From positions 74,195-138,194 of the forward strand of contig PKCI01000011.1 of the NCBI GenBank assembly GCA_002862135.1: a stretch of DNA of 64,000 nucleotides, read 5' to 3'. The translations under genes were made by a program, and so were the position numbers. Below, piece by piece: positions 52,445-60,537 of the stretch. The notes beneath the pieces are model-generated. The model was not told where the DNA came from. It worked only from the letters and a program-made list of their open reading frames with translations, and made no database searches. Within the stretch, counting starts at the first letter, position 1; every line of letters begins with the position of its first letter. The DNA is from Verrucomicrobiota bacterium. GTDB lineage: Bacteria; Verrucomicrobiota; Verrucomicrobiia; Verrucomicrobiales; DEV007.

Positions 52445-52620
52445 TTTGCTAAATTAAAATTGGCGGGTGATCAAACTACCCATTTTAGAGCAATTACAAA
52501 CAGGAATGCTCATAGAAATGCGCTCTTTCGTGCCGCCCGATGATCCCCTCTTCCTATGTAATTCGCCCTTGAAAGTCATCACTTTCCGTCGAGAGTAGCC
52601 CTCGATCTTACGAGAAAACG

Positions 52621-52694
52621 CGGGATGTAGCACAGCTTGGTAGTGCGCCTGGTTTGGGACCAGGAGGTCGCTGGTTCGAATCCAGTCATCCCGA
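52621..52694 (+). tRNA. tRNA-Pro (anticodon TGG)
   Basis: CGGGATG acceptor pairs with CATCCCG; CCTGG-TTTGGGA-CCAGG anticodon arm; CTGG-TTCGAAT-CCAG T arm. Confidence 0.92.
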
Positions 52695-52795
52695 TTCCTT
52701 CATTCGTATCGCGAATGAACAAGGGGAAAATCACTGGATGAGACGCGGATGGCCGCCCTCCCTGTTTGAGCCGTAGCGGGCACGCGAGCGAAGTC

Positions 52796-52809
52796 AATCC
52801 AGTCATCCC
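52796..52809 (+). repeat. 14-bp direct repeat of the tRNA-Pro 3' end (aatccagtcatccc, first copy 52679-52692)
   Basis: Exact string match 117 bp downstream; second copy followed by acca. Confidence 0.9.
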
Positions 52810-52898
52810 ACCAATTTTTCTTGATCCGCCCGCGGAACGCATTCCTCATTCCTGCGTAGGAAAAAGCGATCAGGCGGCTTTCCTTATCCAGAATTCAC

Positions 52899-53846
52899 TC
52901 ACCTACTGATTTGACGCTCGAACTCATCCCGAAGCTTTTTGGGTGAGAGATTTGGACCAATGCAAAGCAGAGAAGCAGGCGTCCTGGTAAGCCCCTCTAC
53001 CTGTTCCGGATCCTCGACCGGATGCCGCCCCGTTCGATTAAAAAGCCACCTGGAGTCCGGAGTCCCTTCGAGTTCAACAAGTGCCTTGGCACGCACCACT
53101 TCGTCAGGAAGTGCCTCGAGAAGGCGAATAATTTGCTCACTTTGATATCGACCTGGCATCGGAATCTGGTGACCGGTAAATAGATGGGATAGGACATGCC
53201 CGCCACGCGCCTTCCGCTTCTGACGAATTTCGCTCGGATCCAATTCGACTGAGGATTGGTCACTGGATTCACAAGCCTGCACAAGTTCTTCAGCAAGCTG
53301 CTTTGCGCTTATTTTGTTTGCGTAAGGGTTGAGCTCCCCCACTGACCCAGCAACCTCTTCCCTTTCGATCTCACCGAGATCATCCGAATGAGTCAGCTGC
53401 CAGTGCGTCGCAGTCTCTACCTGGCGCTGTTCCAGGGAGGTAAACCGCTCACGCTTTCCCCAGTGACGGCCGTCGACAATCCCGGCCTGCCACCTTGGAA
53501 AAAAGGCCATCTTTTTCTCGAGCAAAGTGAACGTCTCAAGGAGAGGCAAAGGGTCGGCCGTTCCATTCAACTCGATAAGCAAAACGTCACCCTCACTGTT
53601 TTGCGCAGCGAGACAGAGTTTTACAAGGTCTTCAAGACTGTCACAGCAGGCACAACTGGCGGCGATTGGAAAAATAGAAGCTGCCCGGCCATGCAAAGTC
53701 GAAGCATCTATTTCCGCGTTTTCGTAATCGTTCAAGATTACATCGGCTCGGCAATCCAGCTGTTTCAATTCTTCGAGAAGAGAACGAAGCAAAGTCGTTT
53801 TTCCGGCCCCAAGAAACCCGGTAATAAAGAGGAGTGGCTTAGACAT
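52899..53846 (-). CDS. CobW/P47K (COG0523) GTP-dependent metallochaperone-like protein
   Basis: LLFITGFLGAGKTTLLRSLLEEL P-loop; CxCC motif in ASCACCDSLEDL; ELNGTADP. Confidence 0.88.
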   Translation of the reverse strand: MSKPLLFITGFLGAGKTTLLRSLLEELKQLDCRADVILNDYENAEIDASTLHGRAASIFPIAASCACCDSLEDLVKLCLAAQNSEGDVLLIELNGTADPLPLLETFTLLEKKMAFFPRWQAGIVDGRHWGKRERFTSLEQRQVETATHWQLTHSDDLGEIEREEVAGSVGELNPYANKISAKQLAEELVQACESSDQSSVELDPSEIRQKRKARGGHVLSHLFTGHQIPMPGRYQSEQIIRLLEALPDEVVRAKALVELEGTPDSRWLFNRTGRHPVEDPEQVEGLTRTPASLLCIGPNLSPKKLRDEFERQISR

Positions 53847-53864
53847 TTTCGATGATACGAGTGA

Positions 53865-54083
53865 TCAACTCTCTGCTAAAGCGCGCTCGAGCCAGCCGAC
53901 AACTTTGTCGCGATAGGAAGATCCGAAAAGATCGATAAACATCGCGGTTGAGGGATCTTTGGCATCCTCCAATGCTCGAATTCGCTCGCTGCAATACTCC
54001 TTCGTCAACGCGATATTGCATCGACTGTTCATGGCTTCACGCCATTCCTCATAACTGACAAAAAAGTCGCCCACTTGTGCCAT
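53865..54083 (-). CDS. Hypothetical small protein (72 aa), coupled to hisI
   Basis: Start and hisI stop overlap (TAATG); codirectional operon. Confidence 0.55.
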   Translation of the reverse strand: MAQVGDFFVSYEEWREAMNSRCNIALTKEYCSERIRALEDAKDPSTAMFIDLFGSSYRDKVVGWLERALAES

Positions 54084-54580
54084 TACAACTGAGTCGGGTT
54101 CGGAGTGTCACCGTAAACGGCGTCGGGATCGAAAGCCTTCTCAGACTCAATAAACCGCAGTTCGGGCTGATCGCTTCCACTGCCAGATACTTCGCGGTAG
54201 AAACAACTGCGATAACCGACGTGGCAGGACGCCTCCTCGCCACCGGCATCGGGAGTGGTCAGGGTGACCTCGATGATGACACAGTCCTGATCGTCATCGA
54301 TGAGCATGCGCTTAACCTGCTGAGTCATTCCGGACGTTTCACCCTTTTTCCAAAGCTTTTGCCGGGAACGCGACCAGTAGTGCGCCAGCCGGGTTTCAAT
54401 AGTAAGCCGAAGCGCCTCTTCATTCATAAAGGCGAACATCAGAATTTCCCGACTCTTTGCATGCTGAGTGATACAGGGAATAACCCCATTCTGATCAAAC
54501 TTCGGAGCAAGCTCACTACCCTCTTCTACCTGCTCAACGCTGGTTCGGTCCGCAAAATTTAATGTTGTGTTAGTGTTCAT
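54083..54580 (-). CDS. hisI: Phosphoribosyl-AMP cyclohydrolase (D-D-D-Q-D variant)
   Basis: LMFAFMNEEALRLTIETRLAHYWSRSRQKLWKKGETSG...IDDDQDCVIIEV...ASCHVGYRSCFYREV; start trimmed from 54640. Confidence 0.92.
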   Translation of the reverse strand: MNTNTTLNFADRTSVEQVEEGSELAPKFDQNGVIPCITQHAKSREILMFAFMNEEALRLTIETRLAHYWSRSRQKLWKKGETSGMTQQVKRMLIDDDQDCVIIEVTLTTPDAGGEEASCHVGYRSCFYREVSGSGSDQPELRFIESEKAFDPDAVYGDTPNPTQL

Positions 54581-55068
54581 CTTTCCAATAAAATCTCTTC
54601 CGCTGTAGAACGAGAAATGTATTCGGAGCACTCCTGCCAATGATCAGGAGCCACTCGCCCCACTTCTTTGTCATCGTGCGAGCGGAGACTTTTCAGCTGG
54701 CTCTCCCGAATATCGTTAAAGAGAGATTCCGCGAGGAACCTCTCGGTTGCTGACACGTTCGGAATATCAAAGAAGAGCTGATGCTTCCTGGATTCGTGCC
54801 TCAGTGCACTGAGCACCTCCAGGATAAGACTTTCCCCCAGCTCCACCCCAACCTGGACTGCCGTCGTTCTATATTCGATGATGAGCCCTTTGATTTGCTC
54901 AAGGATCTCTTCAAGCACGCGATCGTTTTCGATTCCGGAGGAGAACTCTTCAGCCTCTGCTGCGCTCCGGCTGCTGTAGGCGCGGAAAAAGGTGATATAA
55001 CCTTCCCGACAAGAACCGAAGGGAAGGCCCTCCCGTTGGCTCGGATCGTAAAAGCGTTCATTGTTCAT
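54577..55068 (-). CDS. Hypothetical protein (163 aa), first gene of the hisI/COG0523 operon
   Basis: ATGA overlap with hisI start; MNNERFYDPSQREGLPFGSCREG... Confidence 0.6.
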   Translation of the reverse strand: MNNERFYDPSQREGLPFGSCREGYITFFRAYSSRSAAEAEEFSSGIENDRVLEEILEQIKGLIIEYRTTAVQVGVELGESLILEVLSALRHESRKHQLFFDIPNVSATERFLAESLFNDIRESQLKSLRSHDDKEVGRVAPDHWQECSEYISRSTAEEILLER

Positions 55069-55211
55069 AAGGGGAACCAAAAGGACTGTGCAAAGAGACC
55101 CGCCTACACGACGGAAAACAATCGTGTCTGTCCTGAGCAACAGAGGGCAACACCAGACGGGGAGTTCAGACGAACTGAACCCCACAATTGCAAAGTACTT
55201 GCATTAAAAAT

Positions 55212-55232
55212 AAACGCAAATAATTTGCATTT
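55212..55232. promoter_or_regulatory. 21-bp near-perfect palindrome, candidate Fur/Zur-family operator
   Basis: AAACGCAAAT-A-ATTTGCATTT (one mismatched pair) in the divergent intergenic region. Confidence 0.6.
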
Positions 55233-56438
55233 ATGCCTCTGAAAATCAAACCAAAGCCAGCATCTCCTGTATACGATGTCGTCATTGTCGGCGCAGGTCC
55301 GGCCGGGCTGGGTTGCGCGGCTGCCCTCAAGGAATGCGGGATCGAGAACCTCGCGATTGTCGACCGCCGAGAGGTGGGAGCCTCTTTCGACGCATGGCCC
55401 GCACAGATGCGGATGATTTCGCCGTCGTTTCATTCAAACCCGTTCTCGCAGCCCGATCTCAACGCCATCACTCCGCACACATCACCGGCAGACTACGTCC
55501 ACTCCGAGCATCCCACCGGTCCCGAATATGCCCACTACCTCAGGGCAATCGCTGAGTATTACCAGGTCGAGGTAAAGACAGGGATCGAAATCACGGGTGT
55601 GAAACAATCGAAGGGCGCCCTTGTAGTTGAGGGGGCATCAAAGCCACTTCGGGCCCGACATGTCATCTGGACCGGAGGCGAGTTCTTCTTTCCCCGCCAG
55701 GAGATCAAGGGAGTTGAGCACTGCATTCACAACAGTTCTATATCCGACTGGAGCAAACTGGAAGGAGTCGAGCACGCCATCATCGGAGGATTCGAAAGCG
55801 GAATCGACGCCGCTGTCCATCTAGCTCGACAGGGAAAGTCTGTTCATGTCCTCTCCCGTGGTGAGCCTTGGCACCAGAACAGCCCGGATCCAAGCCGCGC
55901 ACTCAGCCCCTTCACCATTGACCGGCTCAAAGACGTTCTCCTCAACGCCCCCGGAACAATTCGATTCTATAAAAATGCTGACATCGTCGAAGTCACGAAA
56001 ACCGGAGACAGCTACATTCTGGTGGACGAAGAAAGCGAGCCTTTTGAAGTCTCAACCCCGCCAATTCTCGCCACAGGATTTCTCGGAGGAATGGGCCCCG
56101 TCTCTTCCTGGTTTGAGGACAAAAACGGACGCATCGCCTTCACTGAGGAAGCCGACGAGTCACCTTCGCTTCCAAACCTTTTCTACAGCGGGCCACTGCT
56201 TCAGCACCGCCAGTCACTTTTTTGCTTCATCTACAAATTCCGCGCCCGTTTCGGAATCATCGCCCGGACCATTGCGGAACGCCTCGGACATGAGTGGGAA
56301 GAGCCGCTCAAGCAATGGCGGGAGCGGGGCTTCATGATTGATGACCTTGCGTGCTGCCAAGATTGCACCTGCGCCGTCGAAACTGAAGACGAGATCGCTC
56401 CGGCCGAGGTCGAAGAATACGCGACTGCCACTCAATAA
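55233..56438 (+). CDS. CzcO-like FAD-dependent oxidoreductase with Cys-rich C-terminus
   Basis: YDVVIVGAGPAGLGCAAAL; HAIIGGFESGIDAAVHLARQGKSVHVLSR; C-term DDLACCQDCTCAVE. Confidence 0.8.
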   Translation: MPLKIKPKPASPVYDVVIVGAGPAGLGCAAALKECGIENLAIVDRREVGASFDAWPAQMRMISPSFHSNPFSQPDLNAITPHTSPADYVHSEHPTGPEYAHYLRAIAEYYQVEVKTGIEITGVKQSKGALVVEGASKPLRARHVIWTGGEFFFPRQEIKGVEHCIHNSSISDWSKLEGVEHAIIGGFESGIDAAVHLARQGKSVHVLSRGEPWHQNSPDPSRALSPFTIDRLKDVLLNAPGTIRFYKNADIVEVTKTGDSYILVDEESEPFEVSTPPILATGFLGGMGPVSSWFEDKNGRIAFTEEADESPSLPNLFYSGPLLQHRQSLFCFIYKFRARFGIIARTIAERLGHEWEEPLKQWRERGFMIDDLACCQDCTCAVETEDEIAPAEVEEYATATQ

Positions 56439-56519
56439 ATCTGATTCGAGGATCCATTCCTCAATTTGATCCGGATTCGAGACCATCTGTGGAACCCGAA
56501 TGCGCTGTACCCCCAAGTG

Positions 56520-58217
56520 ATGAAAACCATTTATCCCTCATCACCACGATCAAAAGCGGAAGCAGAGCAGGCCCGCCAGATCGTTACCCTGGGACTCGAG
56601 AGCGTGGGAAAAACACAACTGCTCGCCCGCCTCAGCGGACGTTTCGCGACACCGGAAAACTATCGTGGCTCAACTCTGGCTTGCGACTCATACACCGATT
56701 CCGGTTTCATCTGGATTGACACTCCCGGGATCTTCCGTGGCTCGGAGACTCAAACCTCCAGTGAAACCCGCAAGGCGGTAGCCCAGGCAGATCAGGTTCT
56801 GCTCGTCGTGCGAGCAGATCACGCCGCTGATCAATTGGAGACTCTGCTTCCTCTCGTTGAGGGCAAAGCGGGTGTCCTCGTGCTCACCTTTGCGGATCGC
56901 CTGCCGGAGTCAAAAGACAGGGCTCAATTGCAGAACGATTTCCGCCTCGCGTTGGGAGTTCCTGTCTTCCTCCTCGACACCCGCGCAGTTGTTGAAAAAA
57001 ACAGGGCCTCTATTCGCGAGGCCGTGGCAGCTCAAAAAAATCATCGCTTCCGCACGAGCGATATCTCCGCACTCATCAGCAAATACCCGTCCCGAAAAAC
57101 GAGCACAACAGTGAGCGAAAAGATCGTGAGCCAACCACTCGTTGCTCTGGGTCTCCTTCTACTTCCCACCGTCGTGGCCGTAACACAGGCGAACCGTTTT
57201 GCTGACTGGCTCTCCACTCCCCTGACAAACATCATCAGTCCGCTGCAATCGTGGATCGAGAGTGGGCCTGCCTTTCTCGCAGCCATCCTTGCGGGTAACT
57301 ACGGACTCGTTTCGATGTTCCCCTTTCTGCTGCTGTATGCTCTTCCAACGATCCTCATCTTTTCAACGATTCTCGCGGTCTATAAGTCCACCGGCTTGAT
57401 CGATCGTCTTTCCGTGGCGCTTCATCCGTTTCTGAGACCTTTTGGGATCGGAGGGCGCGACCTGGTACGAGTTGTCATGGGATTCGGATGCAATGTCCCT
57501 GCCGTGGTCGCCACTCGCTCCTGTGCTTCCTGTTCGCGGGGCGCCTGCGTATCCGCTATCTCATTCGGCTCAGCCTGCTCCTACCAACTCCCGGCAACAC
57601 TGGCAGTTTTCGCCGCTGCCGGAATGACAGGTCTCGGGGTGGTTTATATTGGAGTGCTGGCAGTTACCACCCTGATCTACCTTCGCTTCAACACTCCTAA
57701 AGTGCTCCGACTCGCTAACAATCAATTGCTCCTTCCCGAGTCTGACCCCATTCACGTGCCCTCTCTGCGTGGCGTGACGCGCGAAGTCGTCGACAACATT
57801 CGCCAGTTCGTGATCATGGCCTTCCCGGTTTTTGCCGCGATCTGCTTTGTGGCAGCTTCGCTCGCCTACTTCGGCATCCTTGATGCCTTTGCCGGTTTCC
57901 TCGCTCCCCTGATGGCGGTGTTCCGCCTGCCCGGGGAAGCGGCGACTTCGATCGCCTTGGGTTCCATCCGCAAGGACGGTATTGCGATCGGATTGCTCGA
58001 CGATGACTGGGGAACTCTCAAGGTCGCTCTGGGAGATCCCGCGCAAGTGCTTACGGCAGTTTATCTGGCAGGTGTCCTCCTCCCCTGCCTCGTCACTCTC
58101 TACACCATCGGGCGGGAGATGCGTTGGGGATTCGCGGCTAGGCTTTGCCTGAGGCAAATGGCCTGGGCCAGCGGGTTCGCCATTGCGATCGCCTGGCTCG
58201 GAGCGCTGATTTTCTGA
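56520..58217 (+). CDS. FeoB-like GTPase/permease (divergent G domain plus nucleoside-recognition gate domains)
   Basis: GLESVGKTQLLARLSG and WIDTPGI; VMGFGCNVPAVVATRSCASCSRGACVSAISFGSACSYQLPATLAVFAAAG; start trimmed from 56466. Confidence 0.75.
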   Translation: MKTIYPSSPRSKAEAEQARQIVTLGLESVGKTQLLARLSGRFATPENYRGSTLACDSYTDSGFIWIDTPGIFRGSETQTSSETRKAVAQADQVLLVVRADHAADQLETLLPLVEGKAGVLVLTFADRLPESKDRAQLQNDFRLALGVPVFLLDTRAVVEKNRASIREAVAAQKNHRFRTSDISALISKYPSRKTSTTVSEKIVSQPLVALGLLLLPTVVAVTQANRFADWLSTPLTNIISPLQSWIESGPAFLAAILAGNYGLVSMFPFLLLYALPTILIFSTILAVYKSTGLIDRLSVALHPFLRPFGIGGRDLVRVVMGFGCNVPAVVATRSCASCSRGACVSAISFGSACSYQLPATLAVFAAAGMTGLGVVYIGVLAVTTLIYLRFNTPKVLRLANNQLLLPESDPIHVPSLRGVTREVVDNIRQFVIMAFPVFAAICFVAASLAYFGILDAFAGFLAPLMAVFRLPGEAATSIALGSIRKDGIAIGLLDDDWGTLKVALGDPAQVLTAVYLAGVLLPCLVTLYTIGREMRWGFAARLCLRQMAWASGFAIAIAWLGALIF

Positions 58218-58300
58218 AGGCCCGAACACGAAAGAGGCCGCCGATGTCACTCAGCAGCCCCTCGACGTTTCTCTCCACAGGAGTGTAAGAGAAAATAAAT

Positions 58301-58468
58301 TTAACCGTGGCAGTCGCACACTCCGTTGCAGCAACCATCGCCTGAGGCATGGCCGCTGGCGCAGGCTTCGCTGCAGTAGTCTTTTCCGTCTTTGACGACA
58401 TGATGGCCCTCAGAAACGCTGCATTTGCAGTCAGGGCAGGCGCATTTGATATCACTTGAAGCATTCAT
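58301..58468 (-). CDS. smtA: SmtA/BmtA-type bacterial metallothionein (55 aa)
   Basis: MNASSDIKCACPDCKCSVSEGHHVVKDGKDYCSEACASGHASGDGCCNGVCDCHG; 10 Cys in SmtA-like spacing; start trimmed from 58570. Confidence 0.9.
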   Translation of the reverse strand: MNASSDIKCACPDCKCSVSEGHHVVKDGKDYCSEACASGHASGDGCCNGVCDCHG

Positions 58469-58474
58469 ACGGTC

Positions 58475-58500
58475 AATACCTGAACATACGCTCAGGTATT
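58475..58500. promoter_or_regulatory. Candidate ArsR/SmtB operator, perfect 9-bp arms
   Basis: AATACCTGA-ACATACGC-TCAGGTATT between smtA and the SmtB-like gene. Confidence 0.75.
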
Positions 58501-58541
58501 TGTCAATTGTTTCTCCGATGATTTTGAGCGAAACTGACCCA

Positions 58542-58919
58542 ATGCCGAAAAAGCCATCCAAGGAAAACAACGACAGCGATCCCCCCGTCTGTGACGAGCA
58601 TCACCATTCGACCGCGGCTGGCACCTCATTTCCCCTAGAGATTGAGGACTCGCAGCGGATGGCCGAGTTCTTCGGCGTGCTGGCTGACCCAACCCGCCTG
58701 CGCCTGATTTCACTGCTTTCCACTTCCGAGAGTTGCGTGTGCGACCTGGCAGAGAATCTATCAGTGTCTGAGTCAGCCGTTTCCCATCAACTTCGAGCCC
58801 TCCGAAACGCCCGCCTTGTTCGATACAGAAAGAGTGGTCGCCAGGTGTTCTACCGGCTCCATGATCATCACGTCTTCGACCTCTACGAAACGGTTCGGGA
58901 ACATCTCGCAGAAACATGA
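58542..58919 (+). CDS. smtB: ArsR/SmtB-family metalloregulator, very SmtB-like
   Basis: FGVLADPTRLRLISLLSTSESCVCDLAENLSVSESAVSHQLRALRNARLVRYRKSGRQVFYRLHDHHVFDLYETVREHLAE; start trimmed from 58425. Confidence 0.9.
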   Translation: MPKKPSKENNDSDPPVCDEHHHSTAAGTSFPLEIEDSQRMAEFFGVLADPTRLRLISLLSTSESCVCDLAENLSVSESAVSHQLRALRNARLVRYRKSGRQVFYRLHDHHVFDLYETVREHLAET

Positions 58920-59106
58920 TTCTGAGCAGTCACCCTGCCGGGCACTCCGGACAAACCAAAAACACTCATAAACAAAATCTTTCACTAGCCGGACTCTGAT
59001 TGCCCCAAAACTGCGTATTTCTACTTGTCGTATTGTTTGCCAGATAGGAAAATGAAGTGGGAACCTCTGGGTAAAGAATTAAACGAATGAAAATTCGGGG
59101 CGCATC

Positions 59107-59391
59107 ATGAAGATTATCCTGTATTCGCTGATATTATTCTCGGTCATTTCCTGTGGGAAGTCCCCCTCAGAACCGGAAATACCATACCCGAAAAAAGCGA
59201 CGGTGTTGTCTGTTGAAGGAATGCACTGCAACGCATGCAAGGCAAAAATAATGAGAGCTCTTTCAACTATTGAGGGCGTCGAGTGGGCTCAAATTGAAGT
59301 CGGATTAGCGGAGGTTGCCTACATGGGACCGGCCGAGCGGTCCGCGGTAGCAGGGGCAATCCACGGAGTTGGTTACGAAGTGCTCGAATAG
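59107..59391 (+). CDS. Lipoprotein with heavy-metal-associated (HMA) domain
   Basis: Lipobox LFSVISC; VLSVEGMHCNACKAKIMRALSTIEGVEWAQIEVGLAEVAYMG. Confidence 0.85.
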   Translation: MKIILYSLILFSVISCGKSPSEPEIPYPKKATVLSVEGMHCNACKAKIMRALSTIEGVEWAQIEVGLAEVAYMGPAERSAVAGAIHGVGYEVLE

Positions 59392-59500
59392 TCTTGTTGC
59401 CAGCTCCGGTGCATTCATCCGACCGCTTCAGGATATCTACAGCCAACACATTTTCTGAGTGGCAAGCGCGCAAAATCCACTTACTTATCTAACCAGTTTC

Positions 59501-60304
59501 ATGAAAATATCGCAGTTCCTTCTATTCCCGGCCGCCCTTATCACTCTCACCTTGGTGACAGGATTTGTTGTCTCAGACGACAGTGACTCCGACAAAAAAT
59601 GGGTGCCACTCTTCAACGGCGAGGATCTCTCGGGTTGGACTCCGAAAATTCGTTACGAGAAATACGGCGAGGACTCTCGCAACACGTTTCGAGTCAAAGA
59701 CGGCCTGCTCCGGGTGGGCTACGAGAACTACGACGAGTTTAACGAAACTTTCGGACACCTTTTCTACGAGACGCCCTATTCCGACTATCGGATTCGCCTG
59801 GAGTATCGCTTCATCGGTGAACAACTGAAGGGTGGACCCAGTTGGGCCTACCGAAACAGTGGGATCATGGTTCATGGACAGGATCCCGAGACGATGGCGC
59901 TGGATCAGGACTTTCCCGTTTCGATCGAAGTCCAACTTCTCGGAGGTGACGGCACCGGCGAAAGAACCACCGGCAACCTTTGCACGCCCGGCACCCACGT
60001 GTTCATTGGCGAAGAATTGTTCAAGCCGCATTGCACCAAGTCAAACTCCAAAACCTACCACGGTGAACAATGGGTCACTGCTGAAGTTGAAGTGCGAGGA
60101 CACGAAGTGATCCGACATATCATCAACGGCGAAACGGTCCTCGAATATCAGAAGCCCATTCTGGACGGAGCACACGCTGGAGCGAGTAAGCTGATTGAAA
60201 AAGCAGAGGGCAAAATTGAACTTTCCGGTGGAACTATCTCTCTCCAGTCAGAGAGCCATCCAGTCGAGTTCCGGAAAGTGGAGATTTTTGACCTCAGCAA
60301 ATAG
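59501..60304 (+). CDS. DUF1080 (3-keto-disaccharide hydrolase-like) secreted protein
   Basis: Signal peptide; WVPLFNGEDLSGWTPKI ... YRIRLEYRFIGEQLKGGPSWAYRNSGIMVHGQ. Confidence 0.85.
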   Translation: MKISQFLLFPAALITLTLVTGFVVSDDSDSDKKWVPLFNGEDLSGWTPKIRYEKYGEDSRNTFRVKDGLLRVGYENYDEFNETFGHLFYETPYSDYRIRLEYRFIGEQLKGGPSWAYRNSGIMVHGQDPETMALDQDFPVSIEVQLLGGDGTGERTTGNLCTPGTHVFIGEELFKPHCTKSNSKTYHGEQWVTAEVEVRGHEVIRHIINGETVLEYQKPILDGAHAGASKLIEKAEGKIELSGGTISLQSESHPVEFRKVEIFDLSK

Positions 60305-60517
60305 CCTGACCACATAAGTGGGAGGAACCTCCTCCCCCATCATTGATGACATATGGAGGGCGTAGTCCAAGATCGAGGGCAGATCCTCTAAATTCTTCCG
60401 GGTGAACTGGACTCCGCCGCTCGTCGTTCCACAGGGTAGAAATACCAAGAAGGGATCTTGAGGAATTGCCTTTCGAAAGCTCTCTGCTGATTCCTCAGCC
60501 TGCCAACGAACCTTCAA
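60248..60517 (-). CDS. Hypothetical protein (89 aa), 57-bp convergent overlap with DUF1080 gene
   Basis: Plausible composition; fills the gap between two genes. Confidence 0.45.
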   Translation of the reverse strand: MKVRWQAEESAESFRKAIPQDPFLVFLPCGTTSGGVQFTRKNLEDLPSILDYALHMSSMMGEEVPPTYVVRLFAEVKNLHFPELDWMAL

Positions 60518-60537
60518 CAGCGAGGAAGAATTTCCCT

